A stretch of 64,000 nucleotides of DNA from the NCBI GenBank assembly GCA_029582165.1, contig CM055872.1, positions 27,382,243 to 27,446,242 on the forward strand, given 5' to 3'. Made by a program: the position numbers and the translations under genes. Below are positions 12,468-24,599 of this stretch, in pieces. Every line of letters starts with the position of its first letter. Within the stretch, counting starts at the first letter, position 1. Origin of the DNA: Portulaca oleracea. Lineage: Eukaryota; Streptophyta; Magnoliopsida; Caryophyllales; Portulacaceae. The notes beneath the pieces are model-generated. The model did no database searches. It worked only from the letters and a program-made list of their open reading frames with translations, and was not told the DNA's origin.

Positions 12468-15229
12468 ATGAAAACTTGCGGTATGTTGAAAGATCCTCTG
12501 AAAGTTGCCGAAACAATCCATGGAGATTTTGTGCGTGACTCATTAACCGCAATGAATTTTGGCCATTCTGGAAATGTTTGTTGGCTTGGAAAAGTCAGAC
12601 TTTTGGCCATTCTGGAAATGTTTGTTGGATTTTGTGCGTGATACCACTAATACTTTCTACGTTCCTGTGGGTGAAATGATTGTGATGCCCAAGGACTTTG
12701 TCATGATCACGGGTCTTCCCTGGGGCGGGCAAGATGTGACCTTCGATGTGGATATTCCTCCGGCAGTCTTGAACATGCTTGGTCCTGTGACAGCACGCCT
12801 GCACCAGAGACAAGGTCTGTCCAATCTTTCTTATACACATTTTGAAATGGAAATTCGCGATGCAAGCTTTCAAAACCTTCCTAAGGAGCAACGCCGCTTC
12901 ATCTTCTTGGCATATATCCTTTCTGCAACCCTTTTTGCCAACCGTTGGGATAACATTCTTTTGTCGTGGTTCTCCCACCTTTTGAATTTCGACAACATTC
13001 AGAATTTTAACTAGGGTAAGGCGACATATGCAAACTTTATTCATAGACTCCGCCGCGGTGTGATGGTTTCGTAAAATGACGAACTTGTCTTCCTTCACGT
13101 GGCCTCAGACTCGCTTCCAGTACGACCCTTCTTTATGGAAGGTGCTCGAGGTAATTTCCCGAGACTCTTCTCTCCTTGTACTCAATTCTTCTTTTTGACG
13201 TTTTGTTTATGTACTCATGGGCATATGAATACATTTTGTCCTTGAGTGTCCTATCGAAAAAGGACAGGACAGTACCAGCTGTTGAGCATTGGACTACCAA
13301 AGGCATTCATGGGAAGAAATATCAGTCGGGGACTCTTGACCTTGTCCGTTGTGCGCTGGACAATCTTACTCCGGTATTGTTTTACACCAAATGATTTTCC
13401 CTTACTTTCCTCTACACTTTGATCTTAAATTCTCTTTTCCTCCTTGCAGGTTCAGGTAAACTGGCGGCCGTGGGTCGGTTTCAATGTGAGTGGGCTACCA
13501 ACCCCCTTGCTTTTGGTGGAGCATGATACTCGTCTTCGCCTCCTAATTGAGGGGCCCTTAGGTTACGTGTGGTACCTGGGAGAAAGAGCCTCGAGACATA
13601 TCATGGGGCGTCATCTTGGCCTCATCCCCTTAGATCCTCTAGAAAACATGTTTGAAGCATGGCGTATTGACCCGACCATTTTGAGGGGAATTGTTCAAGG
13701 TCAGGAATTCGAGCAATTCATCAAGGACGTACCGCAAGGTGAACTTGAAGAGGACTACGATCGCTACCTCAGTCACTTAGCTCTTAGAGTGGTATGTATC
13801 TTTTCCTTTCTTTATCTCCCTTATCATACTTTCGCTGATTCTAACCACAAAATTATACCTAGGGCCTTATGCCAAGACCGTCGAGATGGAGGTTCCACGA
13901 GGAAAGGAGAAAATTGGTGGTTTCTTGGACGTGGAATACAACAGCGAGTGTTCCACTCTACAAGAATTCGAACGAAAACCGGTGATCTTTCATTTTATGC
14001 CGCTTCCTTATCATTCTTCACTTTATTTGTGAATAAACCAGATGTTGCCTTCCTTCAGTCAAGGTGGCCAACCATTCGACGCATGGTCATGGAGTGGAGC
14101 ACTATGAAGAAATACATCGATAAGGTGTTCACTGGCTCTGGTAGATAACAGGGCAATGTAGCTAGAGGTGTAATTATGGAGGCTGACGCGGAGTCCGCTC
14201 CTTGGGAACCACCGCGGCGCTCCAATGTAGTTCCTCCTCGCTCGGATCCCCCACGTCACTCTTCGATAGGGGAGTACTCTTCTCGTGGTCGATCTCGGGA
14301 AGAGGTTGGTGACTCTTCGCGTCCTCCCTTGGCAGCTGTACTAGTGGGTTGTGGCAAAGGCATTTTGGTTGAAGGCCAAAATTCATTTGGAGCTCATTGT
14401 AGTAGGTCCAGCGGCAGAGGTCGTGATCCTCCAAGCATGGAAGAGGACATGACTCAGATGTCTTTGGAGGAGCCTTTCAATCAAGGGGGTCGTACCACAG
14501 CGTTGGGTATGGTGGTGACACCCAGCCTCATTTATATTGGGTGGAGGATGCTTCAGAGTCTAGCGCCACCTACCGGCCCTCACATTCTCGTCGCACTCCA
14601 GCTTCATTGCGTTCCCCTCGCCGAGGTCGAGAGATAGTGGTGAGGGATTGTGATTTAGATGCATCCGTTGGGTATCCTGGTGCCTAAGCCCTAACAGATG
14701 ATGCTGCCTCACAGCCCGCACCTTATAATGGTCAATCTTTTGGTTCTGGTTCTCACTCTGCCGGATGGCCTGTTTCGGCTCCTAGGATGGGTCCTTCATG
14801 ACCCATGGGTCCACAAGAGTGGTCTGCGCCTCAGCATTCTTGGCTAAGAGGGTCCACTTCTACTAGTTGGCTAACCCCCGATCGTGTGACCGAATCTGCT
14901 TGGCCGACCCCTTCCTTTGGTTACCATGTCCCACAACATTCTTGGGTTGCAGCTTTGTAGGAATCTTCTGGATCTTCACCTTCAAGGACATATCCGACCC
15001 CTCCAGGAGTGCCCTTATTTGCACCATCACTTCCGGGAGAGCCTTCTCCGATGCAAACACAAAACACTCCTCCTCCTCCGGCATTCTGAAGCATTGGTCC
15101 CACACCTGGCTCTTACTATTACTCTTTGGGACACTTATTTTGGTACTGCGGGTGCTTCGAATGCCGGAACATCAAATGTTGGTGATGATCTGGTTGAGGA
15201 CAGCGGCGATTCGGGCTCCCTGTGGTGAT
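12468..15229 (+). pseudogene. Plant-mobile-domain-like gene, antisense in Tat element
   Basis: The gene lies antisense to its Tat host, starting just inside the LTR; a possible start ATG is at 12468. The segment TFYVPVGEMIVMPKDFVMITGLPW (12650-12720) matches the opening of the plant mobile domain (PMD; MAIN/MAIL-like), where FxxPVGEMTVxxxDVxxLxGLP is typical. Later pieces (GKKYQSGTLDLVRCALDNLTP; then VNWRPW...LPTPLLLVEHDTRL...GLIPLDP) fit the domain's second half. Introns with GT-AG ends are visible: 13151 to about 13266, 13374-13449 and 13791-13862. A Ser/Pro/Arg-rich tail runs from 14176 to a stop near 15229. Damage includes a 43-bp tandem duplication (12557-12627) that shifts frame, a stop at 13015, and several stops after 14640. 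PMD genes are known both as host genes and inside plant transposons; here the context says transposon. Confidence 0.6.
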
Positions 15230-15571
15230 AACACTTATGCAATCCGATGCAAAAACCTTTTGTACTTTTTTTTAATGTCTCTTTATTTTTTTTATTTTAA
15301 TGCAAGACCCAACGTATGCACAACTCTTCATGCTTTATTAATGAGTTACTGAATGTGATTTTCTACATGATGGGATTAATCCCTATTAATGCACTTCCCT
15401 AAAAAGAAAAGAAAATATAAAAACTTAAGTGTAGGAGTAAACTCAAGCAAAAATTTCTGAACCGGGCATCATTGGGCCAACAACTAAACCCGAGACATAA
15501 GAAACACGCGATTGGCCTGCTTAAATTCATCAAAGAGAAAAGCCCAACTGATTTCGAAAGCTAGGCGGACT
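15230..15571. other. Spacer between antisense ORFs, left of MITE
   Basis: No coding potential seen. It includes runs of T, an A-rich stretch and GGCCCAA-type words also found at 12060-12250. It is continuous with 16194 onward once the MITE is removed. Confidence 0.5.
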
Positions 15572-16193
15572 TAGGGATGGCAACGGGGCGGATCGGAGAC
15601 GGGGCAGTATATCTCCGTCCCCATCCCCGCTCCCAAGACTCGTCCCCATGCCCGTTCCCATCCTTGATTCGGGGAATGATTCTTGCCCCATCCCCATCCC
15701 CGTGGATTCCCCACCCCAACGGAGATCCAACGGGGTTTTTTTTAAAGCTATCCAAAATCTAACCAAATTTTAATCAGACCCAAATTTTAATCGGACCCGA
15801 TTTTTACCCTGTTCAAAATACAACGTATTTAACTTGCTCAAGCAATAATACATCAAAATCAAACAATAATACATCAACAAGTGTTATTTGGAAAATCAAA
15901 CAATAATACATCAACCAAATTACTACTTTAGCCTTGCTATTAATATATATATTGAATTAGAATAAATGTTATTTGGTAATTTTAAAATTTTTGGGGATGG
16001 GGAATTTTCCCCGGCGGGAAAAATGGGGATGGGGAAAATTTTGTCACAATCCCCGCTCCGACCCCGAGCGGATTTTGAAAAATTGTCCCCGTCCCCGTGC
16101 CCGTCCCTATCCCCAATGGGGGTGGGGATTTTTTCATAGAGCGGGGCGGGGCCCCAGCGGGTTTGAGGATTCTCCGCCCCATTGCTATCCCTA
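15572..16193. mobile_element. hAT-type MITE, 622 bp, TSD GGYGGACT
   Basis: Terminal inverted repeats TAGGGATGGCAACGGGGCGG (left) and TAGGGATAGCAATGGGGCGG (right, reverse complement) differ at two of 20 positions. The 8-bp flanks GGCGGACT (15564-15571) and GGTGGACT (16194-16201) are a target-site duplication with one change; 8 bp is diagnostic of hAT elements. Subterminal regions are dense in CCCCGNCCCC and GGGGATGGGG words, while the centre (15760-15990) is AT-rich. No transposase is present, so it needs one in trans. Confidence 0.9.
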
Positions 16194-16450
16194 GGTGGAC
16201 TTTGAATGTTTAAAATGGGCCTGGATCACACCAAAGCCTATGCGGCTTTTGGTGGTCGAAGGAGGGACAAATGGGCCTTGCCCCGGGCGCGCGTGGACTA
16301 AGAACGACAAAACCTCTGCGGCTTTTGCAAATTTTTTCTTTTTTTTTTTGGGCTAGTCATTGGTGAATGGCTTAAATCATGGGACTGATGATCAATGGCC
16401 ATATGACCGTTCTTCATGATTTTTGGTCCATTTTGAGTTTGGTTGATGGT

Positions 16451-16460
16451 GTATAAATAC
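16451..16460 (+). promoter_or_regulatory. TATA-like box upstream of DUF7745-like ORF
   Basis: GTATAAATACCC lies about 90 bp before the ATG at 16542, in a spacing suited to a plant promoter, on the strand of the antisense ORF. Confidence 0.45.
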
Positions 16461-16541
16461 CCTTCTTTGTGTAGGTGAACCTCACTCATTATCTCTACTT
16501 GAAAGCCTTCATAAAAATTCGAGAAGAAGCTTGCCACTTGG

Positions 16542-17173
16542 ATGAGCACTTTGTCTAAGGAGGAAAAGAAAGAACTCGAGAGATACAAACTGACGAGCTT
16601 GTTGAGTCTTCGGCAAGTGAGAGTAAACCTCAACTTCCTCCGAGCGGCAGAGACTTTTTGGGATCCAAAGATGCGTGTTTAACGTTTTAACATGAAGGAG
16701 CTATGCCGGCTTCCGGAGGTGTGATCTTCTATTCTCGGGACGAACTACTTTGCGCCTCCAACATTACCTCCAACATCTCTTAACGTCAATGAACAATACA
16801 AGGACTTGTTGTGTCTTCCATCCCGGGTCATAGGATGTGCATTATTTGGCGAAAAGGTACATTTCCAAACCATAGTGGAATACTTTCAATCCCTCAGACT
16901 TTAGAATATGGTCCGGTGATACGAGTGCGAGCACTCATATTATGTCTTCTCGGAGAATTTTGCTTCTACCATGGTGGCCAAAGAACTGGTCCGGCGAACC
17001 TAATTCAAATCGTTGAAGACATGGCTCGAGGCTACAACCCGGTGTCATTGATGTTAGCGGAGACCATGTTGGGCTTAAACAACCCTAATCCGGAACATGA
17101 ATTTCGTGGGAGCCCCTTACTACTTCAGGTACACCATTCTCCCTCCATTCTTCTTCCCTTTATTTTTTTGTGA
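16542..17173 (+). pseudogene. DUF7745-like extra ORF, antisense in Tat element
   Basis: From ATG 16542 the frame reads STLSKEEKKELERY, then LNFLRAAETFWDPKMRV, a stop (about 16680), a MKELCRLPEV block, PPTLPPTSLN, and after a frameshift near 16890 EYGPVIRVRALILCLLGEFCFYHGGQ...LAETMLGLN...FRGSPLLLQ. The pattern (FWDP...FxxxELCxLPE...; LILxLLG; LAETxxGL; GSPLLLQ) resembles the plant-transposon domain now called DUF7745, known from extra ORFs of Tat/Ogre elements; this match is from memory. A GT follows LLLQ at 17129 and could be a donor site. A homologous fragment sits antisense in family C at 29340-29490. At least two stops and one frameshift. Confidence 0.5.
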
Positions 17174-17199
17174 TGGAGGCAGCCACCTACTAACTGTAA

Positions 17200-17988
17200 A
17201 AGTCGCCTGTCTTTTACAACACCAAATTTTTTTTCGTTAGTGTGGGATAATTGACATAGTCACTTTGTCTTTCTGAATCTCGCTATAATGCTCGATGAAG
17301 GCTTTCCGTAAAGTTGTCCAATCTCATCGTACCTCCAAAGGAAGGGTATAGTACCAATCCAAAGCCTCATGGTTTAGTGGAGAAGGGAAGACTTGTTTGT
17401 AGTGCTCATTACCTATGCCCTTGAGTGGCATTGCCTGGTTAAATTCCCATGTGGGTCGGATTCTCAGACGGATTTTACTTCTTTAGCGGTATGTCCAAAT
17501 TCTAAGAGACGTTGGTGTTAACTTTAGGAGGAAGTTTGAATTCAATGAATTGGTTAGCAAATGCGGGCATCTAACTCACCGCATTCTTGAATCCGTCGAG
17601 CTGAGCTTTCATCTCCTTGATGACAAGGTCATCCTGCAGCTTGATTCCAGTTTTGACCGAAACAAAGTGGGGGCGGGGGTACTGGTGGTGGTAGCTTTGG
17701 TGTCGGGTTGTTTATCAGGTGAATGCCTATTCTCGTACCGGGACTGTCCCATAACTTGCCTTTTCCTTTCTCTACTGTAGAGAGTCGATGTTGAGCAACA
17801 TCCTCAGTAATTTCTTCTTCTTCATCATCACCCAACCCTACATGCATACTGATACGTTGTAGAGCTTCTAACACCCTATGTAAGGTAGCAAAGGTGATCG
17901 ACCCTTCCACTTTGTTGAATTTATCCTCTAGGTACACAGCTAATGTTGCATTGTTCTGGTCATTGTGACTTTCTTCACTCCCTGACAT
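17200..17988 (-). pseudogene. Tat gag, N-terminal part
   Basis: On the minus strand an ATG at 17988 opens 119 codons (to 17629): MSGSEESHNDQNN, a helical region, an acidic DDEEEEITED stretch and a Pro-rich run. After a frame break the same strand reads EMKAQLDGFKNAVS...MPAFANQFIEFKLPPKVNTNV and, broken by several stops, a retrotransposon gag domain (GIGN...WYYTLP) to about 17200, where pol and the rest of gag are lost and the antisense ORF region begins. The ATG lies about 130 bp (without insertion) from the leader end. Structural capsid/nucleocapsid role is inferred from the family. Confidence 0.6.
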
Positions 17989-18114
17989 GTTGAACTTTCG
18001 ACGATGAGAAGATTTGGGTCTAAGTGACGGTGGGATGTAATCCGAATTACGGATTAAATGGCCTGATAGTCCTGGGATCCAAGCTAAACTTTGGTCTCCT
18101 ATTATGGCTGAAGG
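17989..18114 (-). other. Tat leader next to gag start
   Basis: Non-coding; continuous with 35179 onward once the D array (TSD GAAAC) is removed. Confidence 0.6.
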
Positions 18115-18119
18115 GAAAC

Positions 18120-20236
18120 AGTAAAACCCAAGTTTTTGGTTAGCTACACTGACAGTTAGTTACCCGACTCGTTAAGCCTGAGTTTAAGTTTCGAGGACGA
18201 AACTTCTTTTAAGGGAGTAATGATGTAAAACCCCGAAAATTTCTATTAAGGTTACCGTTAAATTTCCTGACGTGTGTTATTTTTTTCGTTTAATTATATA
18301 CTATTAACAAGTGGAGCTTTTAGGACCGCGGCTGAGTTCGTTGAAATTTTTAGAGTCTGAAAATTATCAGTTAAGAAAGTTTCAGCTACCAACTGATTTT
18401 ATTGGGATCAGTTGTGGGATCCATTTTAGAAGAAACAATGTTATTTCTAGGAGAAATTTGTTATGAGAGGTGTTGGGAATTTTTAGTGACTGAAAAATAT
18501 CAGTTATGAAATTTTTGAGTACCGAATAATTTTATTTGGGATTAGTTTGGGATATTTTTATCAGTTTTCTCTCGGATTCTTTTTATAGGATTCCTCTCCA
18601 ACTATCTCTCTCTCTTTTTCTTTTTCTCTTTCCCGTTTCCCCTTTCTCTTTCTCTTTTTCTTTTTTTCTCTTTTTCTCTCTTTTCTCTTTCTCTATCCTC
18701 CTCCCTCTTCATTTTGTTCCCCAAAAAACCCCAACACCCCGACCCCCTGCATCCAAGGACCCCCAACCCCATGCAAGCCCCTCCATCCTCCTCCTATTTA
18801 AACACCACCACACACCATCATCAACCATCATCAAACCACCCTCCATCCACCAGCTCTTCGCCGCCAACCACCACCCCGTCGTCTTTCGACCGCCACATCC
18901 CTGTTTCCGGCCAGTATCGCCGCCCGGAAAACACCTCAAAACACCACCTACGCTACGCACCACCACCATACACCACCACCACTCCACCTCCAACCACCCT
19001 CATTTCGACGCCGATCACCACCCCATCGCATTCCGACCATCACCACACCTATTTCCGGCCATCACCGCCGCTTCAAACCGCACCAAGACCCCTCCATCCT
19101 CTTGTGTTCTACCCAGCTCGACCCCACTGTTCGACGTCGGGAACTACCTAGCCGCCGCCCAGCCACCGGACATTGACCAGCCACCGCCCAGTCACCGCCA
19201 GCACCACCTCGTTGTCTTGATAGTCCGAGCAAGACGACGCGATAAATAGCTCCCGTGTGTAAGTGTTGCACTAAAAGAAAGTTTTTTAGGTAATGTCTAT
19301 GTCCTAATCCCCATTGGGATGCTCTTTTATCTGTTTTGTGGTTTTAATTTGTTTTAAAAAGCGTGCATCTCGTAGGGGATTTTCTGTAAAGTTAGATTGT
19401 TTGTTTTGGATGTCTAAGTATTGTTCTGAGTTGAGAAAAAGGTGACAGTCTTTTAAACTCTGAGATTTTACTCTGTCAATTTTGGAAACTGGGTTGGGTT
19501 TTGTTGAAAAGTCTGATGTCTGAATTTCATAAGATACTAGAAATCAGTGAAACCTGAATCGTGGTATAATGTCTATGGTCTAATCCCTTTTGATGCTCTT
19601 GAACTGTTATGTTGATTATTGTTATATGGAAATTTGCATTCTGATGGGAACTTTATATGAAACTTGACCGTTTATTTTTGTTTAAGGAAATCGTGTTCGT
19701 TGATTCATAAAGTATGGACAGTCCTTTGGTTTTGTGTTGAAATATTAGTTCAGATTTCTGGAATGTGTTTTCTGAGTTGAAGGTTTGTACTGTTGGTTTT
19801 AAAGTTCTGTTAATTCTGAACTCTTGTTATTTCTGGGTTGGGATTCAAATGAGTAGCGAAAAAGGTTTGACTCTCAAATGACTTGAAACGAACTTTAAAC
19901 CGTTTTGATAGTTAGGGGCAGACATTATTGAGATTTCCCCTCATTTTTGTAAATGTTTTGTTTTCAGGTGAAGATCAGTTATGTGATGGGAATGGGAACT
20001 AGCATTGAGGACGTCCAGAGTTTTAGATAATGTTTAGTTATGTTATTTCTGAAATTCGAAGTTCTCTTTCGGTTGTTAAGTTGAAGTTTAGTTTGTTTTG
20101 TTAATCCCTGTTCTTGCCTTGTATTCTTTCGGGGATACGGCAGTGACGCCCGAATTAAAGCTGAGTCTTCCGCTGAATTTCTGTCAACGTTAGTTTGACT
20201 GTGACGTTTCCACAATCGAATTTTCAGGGCGTTACA
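18120..20236 (+). repeat. Family D LTR 1
   Basis: 2117 bp, AGTAAAACCC...GCGTTACA. The first about 100 bp (GTAAAACCCAAG...AAGGGAGTAATGA) end in a second LTR-like start TGTAAAACCCCG at 18224. A pyrimidine-only block (18600-18720) and CCACC-rich block (18790-19200) produce an unsupported His/Pro-rich ORF (18536-19249). Very similar to LTR 2. Confidence 0.8.
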
Positions 20237-20467
20237 GAATGGTATCAGAGCTCTAGGTTACGACCTGGTAGCTCCTAAGTGTCTATTAGGTTTTATTTTT
20301 TAGTTACAACTTAGGATGCTACGTTTGGAGTGATGAATGTAGGATTTGGGGAATGGGATGTGTGTCTCCTTCTGTGTTTCCGTTTTGTGTTGCAATTGGA
20401 TCTCTCGTATGCAATGCATAAGGCGCGTCGAGTTTCCAAGACGAAACTCTTTTGAAGAAGGTAAAGA
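20237..20467 (+). other. Family D internal domain 1 with PBS and PPT
   Basis: PBS TGGTATCAGAGCTCTAGGTT at 20240-20259 (12 bases complementary to the tRNA-Met 3' end expected). It ends with a purine-rich GAAGAAGGTAAAGA before LTR 2. About 231 bp; no ORF of note. Confidence 0.8.
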
Positions 20468-22586
20468 AGTAAAACCCAAGTTTTTGGTTAGCTACACCGA
20501 CGGTTTGTTACCTGACTCGTTAGGCCTGTGTTTAAGTTTCGAGGACGAAAGTTTTTTTCAGGGGTTATGATGTAAAACCCCGAAAATTTCTATTATGGTT
20601 ATCGTTAAATTTCCTGACATGTGTAATTTTTTTTTTCTGTTTAATTATATACTATTAACAAGTGGAGCTTTTAGGACCGCGACTGAGTTCGTTGAAATTT
20701 TTAGAGTCTGAAAATTATCAGTTAAGAAAGTTTCGGCTACCAACTGATTTTATTGGGATCAGTTGTGGGATCCATTTTAGAAGAAACAATGTTATTTCTA
20801 GGAGAAATTTTTTATGAGAGGTGTTGGGAATTTTTAGTGACTGAAAAATATCAGTTATGAAATTTTTGAGTACCGACTAATTTTATTTGGGATCAAATTG
20901 GGATATTTTTATCAGTTTTCTATAAAATTCTTTTTATAGGATTCCTCTCCCACTCTCTCTCTCTCTTTTTCGTTTTCTCTTTCCTGGTTCCCCTTTCTTT
21001 TTCTATTTTTCTATTTTTCTCTTTTTCTCTCTTTTCTCTTTCTCTATCCTCCTCCCTCTTCATTTTGTTCCCCACAAAACCGCAACACCCCCACCCCCTG
21101 CATGCAAGGACCCCCACCCCCATGCAAGACCCTCCATCCTCCTCCTATTTAAACACCACCACACACCATCATCAACCATCATCAAACCACCCTCTATCCA
21201 CCACCTCTTCGCCGCCAACCACCACCCCGTCGTCTTTCGACCGCCACATCCCTGTTTCCGGCCAGTATCGCCGCCCGGAAAACACCTCAAAACACCACCT
21301 ACGCTACACACCACCACCATACACAACCACCACTCCACCTCCAACCACCCTCATTTCGACGCCGACCACCACCCCACCGCATTCCGACCATCACCGCACC
21401 TATTTCCGGCCATCACATCCGCTTCAAACCGCACCAAGACCCCTCCATCCTCTTGTGTTCTACCCAGCTCGACCCCACTGTTCGACGCCGAGAACCACCT
21501 AGCCGCCGCCCAGCCACCGGACGTCGACCAGCTACCGCCCAGCCACCGCCAGCACCACCTCGTTCGCTTGATAGTCCGAGCAAGACGACACGATAGTCAG
21601 CTCCCGTGTGTAAGTGTTGCACTAAAAGAAGGTTGTTCAGGTAATGTCTATGTCCTAATCCCCATTGGGATGCTCTTTTATCTGTTTTGTGGTTTTAATT
21701 TGTTTTAAAAAGCGTGCATCTCGTAGGGGATTTTCTGTAAAGTTAGACTGTTTGTTTTGGATGTCTAAGTATTGTTATGAGTTGAGAAAAAGGTGTCAGT
21801 CTTTTAAACTCTGAGATTTTACTCTGTCAATTTTAGAAACTGGGTTGGGTTTTGTTGAAAAGTCTGATGTCTGAATTTCATGAGATACTAGTAATCAGTG
21901 AAACCTGAATCGTGGTATAATGTCTATGGTCTAATCCCTTTTGATGCACTTGAACTGTTATGTTGATTATTGTTATATGGAAATTTGCATTCTAATGGGA
22001 ACTTTATATGAAACTTGACCGTTTATTTTTGTTTAAGGAAATCGTGTTCGTTGATTCATAAAGTATGGACAGTCCTTTGGTTTTGTGTTGAAATATTAGT
22101 TGAGATTTATGGAATGTGTTTTCTGAGTTGAAGGTTTGTACTGTTGGTTTTAAAGTTCTGTTAATTCTGAACTCTGGTTATTTCTGGGTTGGGATTCAAA
22201 TGAGTTGCGAAAAGGTTTGACTCTCAAATGAATTGAAATGAACTTTAAACCGTTTTGACAGTTAGGGGTAGACATTATTGAGATTTCCCCTCATTTTTGT
22301 AAATGTTTTGTTTTCAGGTGAAGATTAGTTATGTGATGGGAATGGGAACTAGAAGTGAGGACGTCCAAAGTTTTAGATAATGTTTAGTTATGTTATTTCT
22401 GAAATTCGAAGTTCTCTTTCGGTTGTTAAGTTGAAGTTTAGTTTGTTTTGTTAATCCCTGTTCTTGCCTTGTAGTCCTTCGGGGATACGGCAGTGACGCC
22501 CGAATTAAAGCTGAGTCTTCCGCTGAATTTCTGTCAACGTTAGTTTGACTGTGACGTTTCCATAATCGAATTTCCAGGGCGTTACA
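20468..22586 (+). repeat. Family D LTR 2
   Basis: 2119 bp, nearly collinear with LTR 1; both lack a segment of about 1.46 kb that LTR 3 has. The same internal second start (TGTAAAACCCCG) is at 20571. Confidence 0.8.
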
Positions 22587-22813
22587 GATGGTATCAGAGC
22601 TCTAGGTTACGACCTGGTAGCTCCTAAGTGTCTATTAGGTTTTTTTTAGTAACAACTTAGGATGCTACGTTTGGAGTGATGAATGTAGGATTTGGGGAAT
22701 GGGATGTGTGTCTCCTTCTGTGTTTCCGTTTTGTGTTGCAATTGCATCTCTCGTATGCAATGCATAAGGCGCGTCGAGTTTCGAGGACGAAACTCTTTTG
22801 AAGAAGGTAAAGA
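22587..22813 (+). other. Family D internal domain 2 with PBS and PPT
   Basis: PBS TGGTATCAGAGCTCTAGGTT at 22589-22608 and purine tract GAAGAAGGTAAAGA at 22800-22813; almost identical to domain 1. Confidence 0.8.
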
Positions 22814-24599
22814 TGTAAAACCCAAGTTTTTGGTTAGCTACACCGACAGTTTGTTACCCGACTCGTTAGGCCTGAGTTTAAGTTTCGAGAACGAAACTTC
22901 TTTTAAGGGGTAATGATGTAAAACCCCGAAAATTTCTATTAAGGTTACCGTTAAATTTCCTGACGTGTGTTTTTTTTTCTGTTTATTTATATACTATTAA
23001 CAAGTGGAGCTTTTAGGACCGCGACTGAGTTCGTTGAAATTTTTAGAGTCTGAAAATTATCAGTTAAGAAAGTTTCGGCTACCATCTGATTTTATTGGGA
23101 TTAGTTGTGGGATCCATTTTAGAAGAAACAATGTTGTTTCCAGGAGAAATTTTTTATGAGAGGTGTTGGGAATTTTTAGTGACTGAAAAATATCAGTTAT
23201 GAAATTTTTGAGTACCGACTAATTTTATTTGCGATCAGTTTGGGATATTTTTATCAGTTTTCTCTCGGGTTCTTTTTATAGGATTCCTCTCCCACTCTCT
23301 CTCTCTCTTTTTCTTTTTCTCTTTCCTGGTACCCCTTTCTCTTTCTCTTTCTCTTTCTCTTTTTCTTTTTTTCTTTTTTTCTCTCTTTTCTCTTTCTCTA
23401 TCCTCCTCCCTCTTCATTTTGTTCCCAACAAAACCCCAACACCCCGACCCCTAGCATGCAAGGACCCCCACCCCCATGCAAGCCCCTCCATCCTCCTCCT
23501 ATTTAAACACCACCACACACCATCATCAACCATCATCGAACCACCCTCCGTCCACCAGCTCTTCGCCGCTAACCACCACCCCGTCGTCTTTCGACCGCCA
23601 CATCCCTATTTCCGGCCAGTATCGCCGCCCGGAAAACACCTCAAAACACCACCTACGCTACACACCACCACCATACACCACCACCACCACCACTCCACCT
23701 CCAACCACCCTCATTTCGACGCCGATCACCACCCCACCGCATTCCGACCATCCACCTATTTCCGGCCATCACCAGCGCTTCAAAACCGCACCAAGACCCC
23801 TCCATCCTCTTGTGTTCTACCCAGCTCGACCCCACTGTTAGACGCCGGGAACCACCTTGTCGCCGCCCAGCCACCGGACGTTGACCAGCCACCGCCCAGT
23901 CACCGCCAACACCACCTCGTTGGCTTGATAGTCCGAGCAAGACGACGCGATAGTTTGCTCCCGTGTGTAAGTGTTGCACTAAAAGAAAGTTTTTCAGGTA
24001 ATGTCTATGTCCTAATCCCCATTGGGATGCTCTTTTATCTGTTTTGTGGTTTTAATTTGTTTTAAGAAGCGTGCATCTCGCAGAGGATTTTCTGTAAAGT
24101 TAGACTGTCTGTTTTGGATGTCTAAGTATTGTTCTGAGTTGAGAGAAAGGTGTCAGTCTTTTAAACTCTGAGATTTTACTTTGTCAATTTTGGAAAAAGG
24201 GTTGGGTTTTGTTGAAAAGTCTGATGTCTGAAATTCATAAGATACTAGTAATCAGTGAAACCTGAATCGTGGTATAATGTCTATGCTCTAATCCCTTTTG
24301 ATGCTCTTGAACTGTTATGTTGATTATTGTTATATGGAAATTTGCATTCTGATGGGAACTTTATATGAAACTTGACCGTTTATTTTTTTTTTTAATGAAA
24401 TCGTGTTCGTTGATTCATAAAGTATGGACAGTCCTTTGGTTTTGTGTTGAAAGTTTGTTGGTTTGGAACTGCGATTTGGAAGTGTTGGACCTTTAAATGA
24501 AACTAGAGTGTTTTCTTAAGTTATTGATCTTTGTTTGGTAAAAGTTGGACATTTCTTGGTCTTTGTGTTTAAAGTTTGTTGGTTTGAAATTGTTGTATG

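Noticed and set aside
18536..24065. Long His/Pro/Ser-rich ORFs in the D LTRs (18536-19249, 21065-21502, 23229-24065)
   Set aside because: They arise from pyrimidine-only and CCACC-rich LTR sequence, lie in different frames in the three LTRs, and match no domain.
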